This document shows positions 9,801-18,624 of a stretch of DNA of 64,000 bases, piece after piece. The notes beneath the pieces were generated by a model, which saw only the letters and a list, made by a program, of their open reading frames with translations, searched no databases and was not told the DNA's origin. Position 1 is the stretch's first letter. Each line of letters starts with the position of its first letter. Location: the NCBI GenBank assembly GCA_951804985.1, contig OX638134.1, positions 83,369,679-83,433,678 on the forward strand, given 5' to 3'. Both the position numbers and the translations under genes were made by a program. This stretch comes from Dryomyza anilis (lineage: Eukaryota > Arthropoda > Insecta > Diptera > Dryomyzidae).

Positions 9801-11417
9801 AACAAAGTATGTTTAAAAAATACTACCTTAGTTAAAAGATGTCTATTAAACTACTAAATAAAAAGGGTAATCGTCACCGCAAAGGCTACATGTAAAATTA
9901 TTTGTTAATTATAATTTAAATACCTCAGAACGATAAATTTTTGGGATTATCCCATTTATAGTAATATCCCTGAAGCTCATACTTCGAAGTTGGTGTTTTA
10001 TATCGACGTCTCTTGGAATCGTTTATACAAAAATTGGAATAGTGTTAGTTTTTGTAAGGGTCGTCGATACACTGTCGTGCTGTTTTCGTATATTTTGTGC
10101 TGCTCGAAACTGAAGGAAAATTTTGAAGAATTGACTTAGACCTCATACGAATCAGAAAGCAAGAAAACACGATTTTAACATTTATATAATTTACACTTAA
10201 AAATATTTAAACTATAAACTACATAGATTTAATTTTTTGATAATTTTTCGATATGTATTAATTTACCATTTAGATAATTTCTAATTACTTTTCATAATCG
10301 AATGAAAACCTAGTAAAGTAATAATAATTTTTGTGATTTTTACATGTGAATTTGTAATTAATGGGCTTGATCAAAAGGTCTATTTGAGTTAAATGATCTA
10401 TTTTCTAGAGGAAAACTTTCGATTATGCATTTTATTGTTTAATTAAAATATAACATTTGGTTTAAGCTAACAGTGAATAAAAAGATGCGACATAGCTTTT
10501 GCATATCTTTTGGATTAATTTCTAATGACATTCGGACATCGTTACTTTTAAAAATTAGTTAGTAGGTTGGGTAGTTGATTTTTATCAAAATGTCTCATTT
10601 AATTAACAAATAATTGTTAGACAGTCAGGAACTTGCGCATATACTTCACATTTGATTGGAATTAGAAAAATAATATCAAGTTCTAATTAGGAAAACTAAA
10701 TGTATATCAAGTTACAATTCGGGAAAAGTTTTACTTTATATAAAAATACTTTTTTAATAAAAATATTTAAATTTGTATGTCGTCGCTGTTAAAACCAAAT
10801 ACTTTTTTTTTTCAAATACTTAAAATTCAAGTTTATTAGTTAATGTTGTAAAAAGTAGAGTTTGAATTTCAAGAGTAGTAATACAACTCGATATTTTAAT
10901 AAATACAGATAATATTATCGATTATACATTTTCAATTTCATAAAGATTTTTGTAGGTTAACTATATTATGATTCGAAATATTTAAAGAGTACTTTTTTTT
11001 AATATTAAAGATGCCTTTTTATTTATCCCCCCAGCCAACCCTGTCCAAATAGTCAATGGCACTGAGAGAGACAAGAGGAAGAAAATATCAACGCGGCATC
11101 TCTTGACATTGCGGCGGCTCCCATAGCAACGTCGAAGAGCAGCGCAGCGCTACAGATGACGATGATGCGTAGCCTGACGGCCAAGTGCGAACAAAATGCA
11201 AATTTAAAAATTCCTCAGTTTGTCTTTTTATATACTATATATTTTTCCAATAGGCAATGTTATAATAGAAGGTTGCCACTTGATTAACTCGCAGCCAGCA
11301 ACACCCACCCACTTCAAGTGGCAAATAAAAGAAAGTTTAAAGTATATAATTTAATATTTATAGCATATTTACCTCCTTGTTGCCGGACATGCCACTGACG
11401 TAAACTTTTAATCCCAT
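2876..11417 (-). CDS. Sh3beta: SH3BGRL-family protein SH3beta, long Glu-rich isoform (multi-exon span)
   Basis: SH3-domain-binding glutamic-acid-rich (SH3BGR/SH3BGRL) family protein with a small thioredoxin-like fold and no catalytic CXXC. Exons on the minus strand: 11417-11373 (MGLKVYVSGMSGNKE), 5703-5203 (core VKKRQQRVLMILDSKNIKYD, then a PLPPQLFNEEEYCGDYDAF stretch ending near EQFLKL), 4594-4501, 4463-4369 and 3880-2876. All join in phase (45+501+94+95+1005 nt), predicting about 579 residues. Residues 1 to about 100 are the conserved domain and match the Drosophila protein nearly residue for residue, by recall. The rest is a low-complexity Glu/Lys/Ser tail. A short isoform stops at 5197. 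Two tail donors are weak (GAG|GTTTG), so isoform structure is inference. Intron 1 is about 5.7 kb. Confidence 0.8.
3881..4368 (-). other. SH3beta intron between tail exons
   Basis: AT-rich spacer with repeated 'aaagct' and 'ctttttaaa' motifs at 4080-4330. No coding signal was seen. Confidence 0.4.
4369..4463 (-). CDS. Sh3beta: SH3beta alternative tail exon C
   Basis: A 95-nt exon after acceptor ataccAG. It is joined to exon B by a 37-bp gap (4464-4500), which is very short for a fly intron; at most a minimal intron fits. It encodes EINYSSSKEGDEKTDDDES and ends TDEE before GAG|GTTTGG. Phases 1 and 2 of exons B and C complement each other (94+95 = 63 codons). The weak donor lowers confidence. 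Confidence 0.58.
4501..4594 (-). CDS. Sh3beta: SH3beta alternative tail exon B
   Basis: A 94-nt exon bounded by acceptor ttaaaAG and donor AAAG|GTAACT. It encodes NEADADTEKAVEENTKE and a further acidic stretch ending SSDEKK. It has no start codon of its own. It is recognised from splice sites, reading phase and the same Glu-rich composition as the rest of the tail. Confidence 0.68.
4595..5196 (-). other. SH3beta intron / short-isoform 3' UTR
   Basis: Non-coding AT-rich sequence below the short-isoform stop. It can serve as 3' UTR for the short form and as intron for the long form. Plus-strand 'tttatt' near 4845 gives a minus-strand AATAAA. No other structure was recognised. Confidence 0.4.
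5197..5703 (-). CDS. Sh3beta: SH3beta core exon, short-isoform end
   Basis: Acceptor ctctcAG, then VKKRQQRVLMILDSKN and the rest of the SH3BGRL domain, followed by a Glu/Lys/Ala tail (KEGEEEKKGDEE) and stop TGA at 5199-5197. If the exon is read to this stop, the protein is 183 residues. If it is spliced at GAG|GTTTGA (end 5203), the frame continues in phase 0 into the downstream tail exons. The proline-rich PLPPQLF motif at the end of the domain is the SH3-binding-type motif of the family. Confidence 0.9.
   Translation of the reverse strand: MKKRQQRVLMILDSKNIKYDLVDITEPGKESEKEMMQVKSTGNGGTVSDPEPRHPLPPQLFNEEEYCGDYDAFDLANEIDTLEQFLKLVPADTTSVSTAQIELKQQDNADAKKTEEGDENKENEAEQKEGEEEKKGDEEKTADEKEGEEKATAADGDDAAAKAEQEEV
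5895..6005 (+). pseudogene. Possible mariner transposase N-terminal relic
   Basis: Translated in shifting frames, the segment gives V-Y-G-E-G-A-L, then R-F-R-S-E-N-F-D-V. Both fit the N-terminal helix-turn-helix region of mariner transposases (GEGAL...F-R-S-G-x-F-D). It is short and broken, and no terminal repeats were found. Low confidence. Confidence 0.35.
6650..6725 (+). repeat. tRNA-like sequence, possible SINE head
   Basis: A perfect T-arm-like hairpin, CGGGTTTGAATCCCG, contains a B-box (GGTTTGAATCC type). It lies about 50 bases after a poor A-box-like stretch (tagcagtccataggaag). The acceptor stem is not convincing, so this looks like a tRNA-derived repeat head rather than a working tRNA gene. 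Confidence 0.35.
8322..8560. mobile_element. Inverted-repeat MITE (GGTTTTTCAATAAG family)
   Basis: The right arm, reverse-complemented, starts GGGTTTTTCAATAAGAGCG and the left arm starts GGTTCTTCAACAGGGACG. Both continue CTACAAAAGT. Further in, both arms carry 'atttcatgatgg' and 'agatatacga', so the arms are near 90 bases with a short centre. No protein is encoded. A lone end of the same family is at 21653-21680. Confidence 0.6.
8795..8870 (-). repeat. tRNA-derived SINE head, partial
   Basis: On the minus strand: 'gcgttggactgcgagccg', then 'aaggtccccggttcaagcc' with a B-box (GGTTCAAGCC), then 'tggactggggctaacaac'. It matches the head of the full-length SINE at 58446-58770 almost base for base. 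The body is missing. Confidence 0.7.
11373..11417 (-). CDS. Sh3beta: SH3beta exon 1 (start codon)
   Basis: ATG at 11417-11415 opens MGLKVYVSGMSGNKE, then GAG|GTAAAT is a clean donor. This 15-codon exon supplies the first beta strand of the thioredoxin-like fold. The reading phase joins exactly to GTG (Val) at 5703. The start is chosen because the family protein begins M-x-L/I-K-V-Y at this point. Confidence 0.88.
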
Positions 11418-12000
11418 TTTAGCTGTTTATTTAGCAAATAAAAATTTTCTTGTAGGAAATTTTATCTTTTTTTAGATTATTTTTGTCTTCTTTGGTTTTT
11501 CTTCGACTTCGTTCGTTGGTTGTCAATGGACTTTCTTTCTATTTAATTCGTTGGCTTTCAATTGTTTTTATTTATTTAGAATTAACACAGTATACTTTTT
11601 GCTATGCAAAATTCACAAGGCGGTATTAATTGGTAGGAAAATGAAAAATAATTGCACAAAATGGATTTATTGGTTCCTTCACTCAAAAACTATTAAACGA
11701 GTTGAAAAAGTGACTGCGACAAAAAATTAGTGATGTCGTTTTTTGGGTACCAAATACTTTGTATTCGATATTTCATGCTCGTCAGTGTTGCATAAATACG
11801 TACTTTTGTACTATTTAGAGTACGTTTTTAATTTAGATTGAATCATCTTTCAAAATTCAGCTGCCATTTACTTTTTTTTGAAAACTGTTTGAAAGTCTCA
11901 ACATTTGTTTACGAAAAATTTAAAACAGAACATCAATGCTTTGTTTACAAGTTCACAAAATTAACAAAAAATCAAAATTTTAACATCAACAAATCTAACA
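11418..12000 (-). promoter_or_regulatory. SH3beta upstream region / 5' UTR
   Basis: Sequence just upstream of the SH3beta start codon on the minus strand. No TATA box or initiator could be assigned with confidence. It is AT-rich with a few poly-T runs. The assignment is positional only. Confidence 0.3.
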
Positions 12001-12342
12001 TTTAAAAAAGTTTTAAGAACACCAGCACTTCAAAATAAACCATCGTGTATTTAGAATGTGAAATAGTTATTTTGTGCAGTGAAATTTTAATAAAATAGTG
12101 AAAATTAGATGCAAAAAACATAACCTTTAAAATGACAATTAACTGTTTTATTTTCAATATTTTTTTTTCTTGACATTCTCAACATTCTGTATGCAAACTA
12201 TCTGTCTAGATGAACTAACCTGTATATACTTCAACCATGCTTAGCAATTCGTACTAAATAATTTTATTTTTTTTAATTTGTAGAACGTTTTTGTTTAAAA
12301 GTACGAAAAGTATTTTGAGTTACCTGTTTTTTTTTTTTTTGA

Positions 12343-12560
12343 ACGACGATATTTTTTTGTACTTTTTGAAAATTTTCTGTCTGTCCATTATTTAATATTT
12401 TTTGGTCGTCAGTTTTGATCCGATGGGAAAATTTTGTGCAATTTGGATACGACTCGAAAATTTGTGTACCTTTTGAAAAATTTTCCGTCTGTCATTTATA
12501 TATTATTATTATTTTGGTCGTCAATTTTAGTCCGAGGGAAAATTTTGTGCATTTTGAACT
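12343..12560. repeat. Direct repeat, two units of about 115 bp
   Basis: The order 'gtac(t/c)ttttgaaaa', 'ttttc(t/c)gtctgtc', 'ttttggtcgtca', 'ttttagtccga(t)ggg', 'aaaattttgtgca' occurs twice, at about 12358-12442 and 12468-12555. It is a local tandem duplication in non-coding DNA between akirin and SH3beta. Confidence 0.6.
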
Positions 12561-14403
12561 TGTGACATGTTTTTAACTTTTATTTCAACATTTTCGTTAT
12601 TTATTTTTCTGTAAAATTAAAGTCGACTTTAAAATTAAAGTCAACTATTTGACAATTTTCACATTGAATAAAATGTCAAAATGCTGATTTTAATTTTAAA
12701 GTCGACTTGAAATTGTCTATGAATATGCGCCATTAATATTATACTGTCTCGGAAACAGGTTTACGATCTGCCACTCAATGCATTTTGCCAATTGTTATTT
12801 TATTTTTTTGGTAGAAAACACCTAATTTCTATCGACTGGTCCTTGAGCACGTAAAGATAATATCTGGTATTTTGTAGCATAATTTAGGGTTTCCCAGATA
12901 GAAGATATTTATTTAATTAAAAATCGTGCATAATTTGTATTAAAAAATGTATTTTTGGGTATGTGTTTATGTTGGCAACTATGGTTTACGAGTATGTTCA
13001 GTAGGCAACAGTCAAAACTCGATAATAGCGCCAAGTGTACACAAAATTGTGCACCGAAAATCAATTTTTTTTTTTTTTTTTTTTCATTTAGCAACAAAGT
13101 GAAACGACTTCTATTATTTGTATTGAATTTATTATTTGTTTATATATAAAAATGGCATTTTATCTAATACAAAAAATTAAAGTACTAAACATGAAGAGTG
13201 ATTTGATTTGTATTTAAATATTTTTTCATTTGTTTTGTAAAAAAATGCGATGACGAAATTAAGCGATTAAAATATTTTATTTAAATTAAAGCTAATGAAA
13301 ATCAATTTTCATTAATTTCATAATTTATTATTTAGAACATTTTTTTAATTCCATTCTTCATGTAAAAATTAATTTATTAAATTTAAATAATGATTACAAT
13401 TAAATTATGTATTTTTTATGTTTGTTTTGTTTTGCTTACTTAAATATAAATTCTGCAAATGAATATAGTAAACTTCTTCATATACATAGTTTTATATAAT
13501 ACATATACATGTATATAATACTCCTATATATTTATGTGTGTGTGTCTAATGTCCTGTCTTAAGCATAATATCATCTCTGTTAATATTATTACATTTGTTA
13601 CGAACGAATGAAAATGTTGTACCGAACGCAACGAAAAATGCGTCACGACGTTGTGAAGTTTCAAAAGAATTATTTGCAATTTCGGTGAGAAAATAATATA
13701 TATTTTTTATTTTATATTCGGTTGCGCTTAAATATATTTCTTTTAAATTAATGTTATTATTTTTATGTTTATGTTTAGCTTTATTTGTTATTTATATATG
13801 CTGATGCTGAGGTTGTTGTAATTGTATTCATTAACATAACATTGTTGTTTTTATCAAACTAGTGTTGTTTTTGTTGTTGTCTTTATGATTTAAATGTACG
13901 ATTGATATTTAATGTTAATTGAAAAATGTTTGTTACAAATAATTTCAGTAGTTCTTTAAATAAAGCGCTTTCTTTTTGTTTATTTATTGTATTTTTTCTT
14001 CTTTCTTTTATTTTTTAAGTTTATGTTGAAAGTTCTTATCTTTTATATAGTAGGCTAATTTAGCATGTATTCCTCCATTTCTGTATTCATAAGGATTTGT
14101 ATTTAAATTAAAAATTATATTTTTTTTTTGGATTTTATATGTTTTGTATGTATTTTTTTGTAGTTTTGTTGTTTTTTTTTTATTATTTTGTTAAATATGT
14201 TGTTTTTTTTTGTGTAATTGTTGGCGTGACTGCAGACTATCAAAAAAATTCAAAAATGTTTGCTGTTTTTCGTATGAATTTTATAACAGTTTTGTTAGCT
14301 ATACTGTAACAAATGAAAATATATGAATGTAGTAATTTTTGCATTTTTCTTGAGAATATAGTGCATTTTTAGCGACTAGGTTGCAGTACGCCATGAGGTC
14401 CGA
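12561..14403 (-). other. Akirin 3' UTR and downstream flank
   Basis: AT-rich sequence below the akirin stop, T-rich on the plus strand, with many minus-strand AATAAA motifs (plus-strand tttatt, for example near 13979). The akirin 3' UTR probably occupies part of 13150-14403, but its end cannot be set. A poly-T run is at 13065-13084. No other gene is seen. Confidence 0.4.
12612..12740. mobile_element. Small inverted-repeat element, 'aaagtcgact' family, copy 1
   Basis: It carries 'aaattaaagtcgacttt' at the left and 'ttttaaagtcgacttgaaa', then 'ttgtctatgaatatgcgcc' at the right. Copies at 29198-29335 and 55285-55415 share the centre and the end 'tctatgaataWGC' (or its complement 'cataatcatagacaattt'). 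No ORF. Confidence 0.55.
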
Positions 14404-14414
14404 TTACGAAAGAT
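14404..14414 (-). CDS. akirin: akirin exon 4, 11-base coding micro-segment
   Basis: After acceptor cttacAG (14415-14416) the bases ATCTTTCGTAA complete Tyr and add Leu, Ser and a stop. This restores the invariant akirin end ...APSYLS. The 3.47 kb intron before it is full of mobile elements. The rest of the exon is 3' UTR. Confidence 0.85.
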
Positions 14415-17400
14415 CTGTAAGTAAGATATAAATAATATTTATTTAGTAAAGCAATTTAAAAATAAGTAGTTAAAACAATATATATTGTAGATTTTGTAAA
14501 AATTAAAACGGGTAATGCCCGATTTACATTGTATCTTCTGTGAGTCTCACTGTATCTCCTAGGGTTGCATTTTTTAATTTTCATATAAAAATAGCTGTTT
14601 TTCAAAAAATGCAACCCTTGAAGATACAGTAAGACTCACAGAAGGTACAATGTAAATCGGCCATAACTTTTTTTTATATTTTAATTGAGGAACTGTTCGG
14701 GTTGGGGGTAATCCATTTCAAACATATGTTTTTTCAAATTTTATATGCAATATTTTGACGAGAATATGTTTTGTGTTGCGTTTTTATACTAAATTTTACA
14801 GAGAGGAAAAATTCTTATCGGGCTGGTTTTTCATGATTGGACTGATTCCTGAAAAAAGTATTTAACAAATATTAAAATGGGTAAAAACAATTTATAATGG
14901 GTATCCAGCTTACAAAACGATATCATTATTGTTTTCTACTATCGTTAACAATTCTAGAACGTTCTCGAATAAAATGGCTCTATCGTCAACGATATCGTTA
15001 TTGTATGAATTTTCGATATCGAAAAGAATTCGAGCAGAATTCGAAAAGTTATCGAAATTATATACTTTTGAAAATATGTTTATTGGGTAATATAATAAAA
15101 TTATGTAGAATATTGGTGGTTTCAATTGGGTACAAAACTACCCTATATACCCTTAAAATGCATCACTGTCCTCACTGTAAAACTCAGTAACTAAAATTTA
15201 TAAATTCAATAACACAACACCAAAATCAAATTTTTCTGAGGCTCAAGGCAGTTTGAGAGCAATTTTTGGAAAGATTTTAAGCAGACAATGGCATAGTTTG
15301 TTTTAAAAGCAACCTATTTGCCATGCCCGGAACTTTATCTTTTAAAAACGTTTGAATCGTTCGAACGAAGAACATTCATTCCGAAGTACTCGTTTACTGT
15401 TCAAATGAGCAATGGACACTCGCATCCATGTGGTTCATTGCAACTTCTTTGGATTAAGAGATTCAGCCAAAAATGTTAATTTTTATTAGTCTTAAAAAGT
15501 TACGTGATAAGAATTAAACTGAATATAGAGTCAAAATCAGTACGCTCGAATTATAGAAATTGCATACGAGATGCACGTAAAAAAAATCGTGTTGAGTATT
15601 GATGAATATTTTTAATCATTGTTAGCTATTCAAAATATTAATTTAGAAAATTCTAATCTTAGAGAGATGACTGCTCAAATAATATTAAACTCCCCGATAT
15701 TATAAAGTCCAAATATTTCGTACCTTCACCACACAGATTAACCGGATACATTTACCATACGATTCTTTGTATACCTGACCAAATTTTAACAAAATTAGCA
15801 GCACAAAATATCTCAAATTACCAAAAGCCGTTGGGTGTGTTCAGTAAATAATGGTTGTGTCCAAAGTTTTTTATCTCTCTAAAGTGTGACAATTATAGGG
15901 TAATTTTTATACCACGCAAGGGAAAAAAATACGGCATTTCGTCGCATCAATAAACCAGACGCTACTTAGCGAATTAGGCCGGTTGCATAAAACTTTTAAA
16001 GTTAATCGATGGAAATCGGCTAGTTAAAGTGACAGTTTCAATACTGGGCGTTTCCGAATATTGTCAAGAGTCGAAAGAAATCTGAACTCAACCTGAAGAC
16101 TCTGAATAAAATTACAAACAACTTGAGCACCATTTGTCAAATTCTCATGAAGTCTTGTGTTCGACTAGTAAAATTAACTTCAAAATCAGTACTGTTCAGC
16201 CAGCTCAATAAAATGAATCGAGTCTGTTCTGAACAACCGACTTCGATAATCTGAGCGAAAAGAATAAACAAACGCAAACTACAGACTCTGAATGTTCAGA
16301 GTTTAAAAACAAACGCAGATATTTTTTTGACAGTTCGAGCTCAGTTCAGAACTAATAAACAAAAACGCCCATTGAAATAAAAACAAAACCAAAAATTTAT
16401 CTGTCAGATTGTTTTTAACTGATAGTTAAAAGTTTTATGCAACCGGCCCTTAGAGTGGTAATTTTAACTCGATTTTTGGATTAAATTTAGTTTAATCTGA
16501 GAATTCAGTTTTAGAGATTTTAATTTGTCGTATAAAATTAATTTAAACGTCTTATGTTGGCAGTTTAAAATCTTAATGTTTTTGACAGATAATAATTTCG
16601 TCAAAAATAAGAGTAGCACTCTATTTGAACTGTCCGTCCACACACTCTGTTTTTGTCGCAACATTGCCCGTATACCTGTTTGCATACGGGACTGTATAAA
16701 TCAAACGTGTCTCCTGACATGTACTGGTGTTTGTCGATCTTTTGTTTATACATCATATTTCATCAATTATTTTTTCAATTTCTAGACTTACAAAATTGAT
16801 GCATACATTTATCAGTTGTTCGAAATAAAAACAAAAATCGGTAATTCGTTGACATTTGCCTGTGATTCCATATTGAACCGACTTGAATTCAATTCAATTT
16901 AAACTTTCACTATAAAACCACTTTCGAAATAAACGTAGTTTAAGTTTAAGAAACGTTAAATTAAACTTAGGGTAAACTAGGTTTAAATAGCACTTAAAAC
17001 TGACCCCTAGGGCCAGTTTTTCAGTGGTAGTTTAAGTTTCGTTCAGATGTGTGCTTAAAATATGGCAGCATCAGCAAATGTCAGAGAATTGTCGATGGTG
17101 AATAACATTTAAGAAAAAGTAAATTATTTTTCTCATTTCGAACAGCTGATATTTAAGTTGCGAAAATTACGAACTTTACAAGATATTACAAAGATAATGC
17201 ACGAAATAATAAATATCAGTGAGAATTTGTGCGTGTAATCATTCCGTGCTAATTTATGCAACAACTAATAGCAGGAAACTAATAAAATGGAAACCGATGG
17301 ACAGACAAATATATGCACGAGTGTGAACTGCAGAGCGTAAAGAGCGCATCTCACATTTTTCTGTCAAAAACATCGAGAGTTTAAACGTGATTTAACCTAC

Positions 17401-18624
17401 CGACAGCAGTGGGTTAAACTAAGTTTAAACTACGTTTAAAGTTCACTGAAAAAAACGATTCTAAGTTTAAACTAACTTTATACTACAAATGGAGTTCAAC
17501 TACCACTGAAAAACTGGCCTTTAATAGCTTTGCCGTTTGAAATAGGTATTAAACTGTAGGTCACACGATTTAAGAACAAATTTAAAACGTATAACTCAAA
17601 TACCGCGAGAGAAACTTTATTAGAGCTCAAAAAATTCTATAAAAATAGAATACAATTAAAATGGCATATCCCAATGTTCAACTATACAATATTTTTTCAG
17701 AAATTGTCCGACGTATAACGATAGAAACCGTTTAATTTTAAGAAAATATTTGTTTAGTTTTGCTCCCTTTTTAATGATGATATTTAGCCATTCAGGTGCC
17801 GGACTTTTTATCAGTTTTACGGATATGCGCCTTCTTTACTTTGGAGTTCAAGAACAAAAGACAATAATTGCAATAAATACTTACAGCTGGGTGCAGCTTC
17901 ATAACGTCTTTGAATCTGATCATATGTGAATTTCACGAAGGCGTCATATTGTTCAGCGAGTTTAGTGGTCAGCACGGCGTCATATTTTTCGCGCAGTTCA
18001 TCTTCGCGTTCTTTCAACATGCGTTCGCATATCAATTGTACCTGCAGAAATCAGTCAAGTTAATTTTTGATATACATAAACCATTTTTATATTAAACACT
18101 GACCTGCTTGAAAGTGAACAAAGCCTTCTCTGGATTGCGCACCATGCTTGGTGGACTGTCAGGACGACGCGGACTTTCGGGTCCCATTTCGGAACCACTT
18201 GATTCCGAGTCCTGCATGTGCTCAATGGCAGCGGCCGAGAAAGGCAGCTGCTTGCGTCTGTGCAGTCTCTTGATTTCATCACGAATATTTTGTGCCATTT
18301 TGTCTACATGAATGAGTGGGAAAAATGCTTTAATTTGTGTATAAATGAAAAATTAATTTTGTAATATATACCTGGTGACATCTTGGCGAGATTTGCATCT
18401 GTAAAAGCGCTTGGCTCCTTGGCATAGCGGCCGCAAGGACTCTGTGGATTGGAGATGCCGGCGGTGCCATCTGTAGCGGCACCATTGGCGCCCGCAGCAC
18501 CGGCGGAACGCGAAGGCGAAGACGCGCTACCCGACTGGCCGAAAGGATTGCAACGTCGACGTTTGGTGGGACGCTGATTGAGCGACTCCCAGTCCAAGGT
18601 GCGTTTAAGTGTAGCGCAAGCCAT
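14404..18624 (-). CDS. akirin: Akirin, nuclear chromatin and immune cofactor (four exons)
   Basis: Akirin is a small conserved nuclear protein. In flies it bridges the NF-kB factor Relish and the Twist factor to the Brahma (SWI/SNF) complex (family knowledge). Exons on the minus strand: 18624-18372, 18303-18104, 18041-17885 and 14414-14404 (253+200+157+11 nt), giving 206 residues; the Drosophila protein is about 201. Visible: N-terminus [19 protein letters not shown], nuclear localisation signal KRRR at residues 21-24, a variable Ala/Gly/Ser linker, [13 protein letters not shown], then [20 protein letters not shown], and the conserved C-terminal helix ending [21 protein letters not shown]. 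The final SYLS comes from the micro-exon. The gene lies on the same strand as SH3beta and divergent from FNIP. Identification is very secure by motif. Confidence 0.95.
14517..14662. mobile_element. 146-bp foldback element
   Basis: The arms are near 60 bases with few mismatches: left GCCCGATTTACATTGTA, right (reversed) GGCCGATTTACATTGTA. Both continue through 'cttctgtgagtct' and 'gggttgcatttttt'. The loop is about 25 bases. No clear target duplication. It would form a long RNA hairpin in the akirin pre-mRNA. Confidence 0.75.
15977..16449. mobile_element. TIR element, GGCCGGTTGCATAAAAC family
   Basis: Left end (g)GGCCGGTTGCATAAAAC, right end GTTTTATGCAACCGGCCC, each continuing as 'ttttaa' tracts. 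It is flanked by TTA on both sides (15974-15976 and 16450-16452). This fits the three-base TWA duplication of PIF/Harbinger elements. Non-coding and 473 bp, so a MITE. Confidence 0.68.
17010..17520. mobile_element. PIF/Harbinger-like MITE family A, copy 1
   Basis: Ends GGGCCAGTTTTTCAGTGG and, inverted, CCACTGAAAAACTGGCC, followed inside by TTTAAAC-rich arms. The centre shares 'gaacagctgatattta', 'atcagtgagaatttgtgcg' and 'acagacaaat' with copy 3. It is flanked by CTA and TTA, a decayed three-base target duplication. Non-coding. Confidence 0.7.
17530..17630 (+). repeat. Decayed SINE 3' fragment
   Basis: 'ttaaactgtaggtcacacg', 'taagaacaaatttaaaacg' and 'ataactcaaataccgcgag' line up with the tail half of the SINE at 58446-58770 (aaactgtaggtcccacc, gagtacaaatataacacgc, cagctcaaaatggtgag). 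It lies immediately beside the right end of the MITE at 17010-17520. Confidence 0.5.
17885..18041 (-). CDS. akirin: akirin exon 3
   Basis: Acceptor tctgcAG, then [20 protein letters not shown] and the conserved helix. The exon ends GCACCCAGCT|GTAAGT inside the Ser-Tyr junction. Reading on past this strong donor adds 23 codons that match no akirin, so the donor is used. Confidence 0.94.
18104..18303 (-). CDS. akirin: akirin exon 2
   Basis: Acceptor tgtAG at 18304-18305, then AC completing Asp and [20 protein letters not shown]. The Ser/Glu block [19 protein letters not shown] follows and the exon ends FTFKQ before GTCAGT. This is the conserved central segment. Confidence 0.95.
18372..18624 (-). 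CDS. akirin: akirin exon 1
   Basis: Starts at ATG 18624-18622 with [12 protein letters not shown] and ends in ATGTCACCAG|GTATAT, one base into an Asp codon. It holds the nuclear localisation signal and the variable linker (rich in Ala, Gly, Ser). Confidence 0.94.

Larger units (their letters stand above)
5704..11372 (-). other. SH3beta intron 1, repeat-rich
   Basis: A 5.7 kb intron. Recognisable contents are a possible mariner N-terminal scrap (about 5895-6000), a tRNA-like sequence at 6650-6725, dispersed-repeat fragments at 6455-6545 and 8225-8313, an inverted-repeat element at 8322-8560, a SINE head at 8795-8870 and a more GC-rich patch at 11030-11190. The stretches 6750-8200 and 8900-11000 are AT-rich, and I see no gene in them. 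Confidence 0.5.
14415..17884 (-). other. akirin intron 3, element-rich
   Basis: A 3.47 kb intron that contains a 146-bp foldback (14517-14662), a 473-bp TIR element (15977-16449), a 511-bp TIR element (17010-17520), part of another (about 16900-17008), and a decayed SINE tail at 17530-17630. The remaining sequence is AT-rich and without recognised genes. Confidence 0.6.

Noticed and set aside
17817..17884. Read-through extension of akirin exon 3
   Set aside because: It follows a strong GTAAGT donor and has no similarity to any akirin end; exon 4 restores the conserved SYLS.
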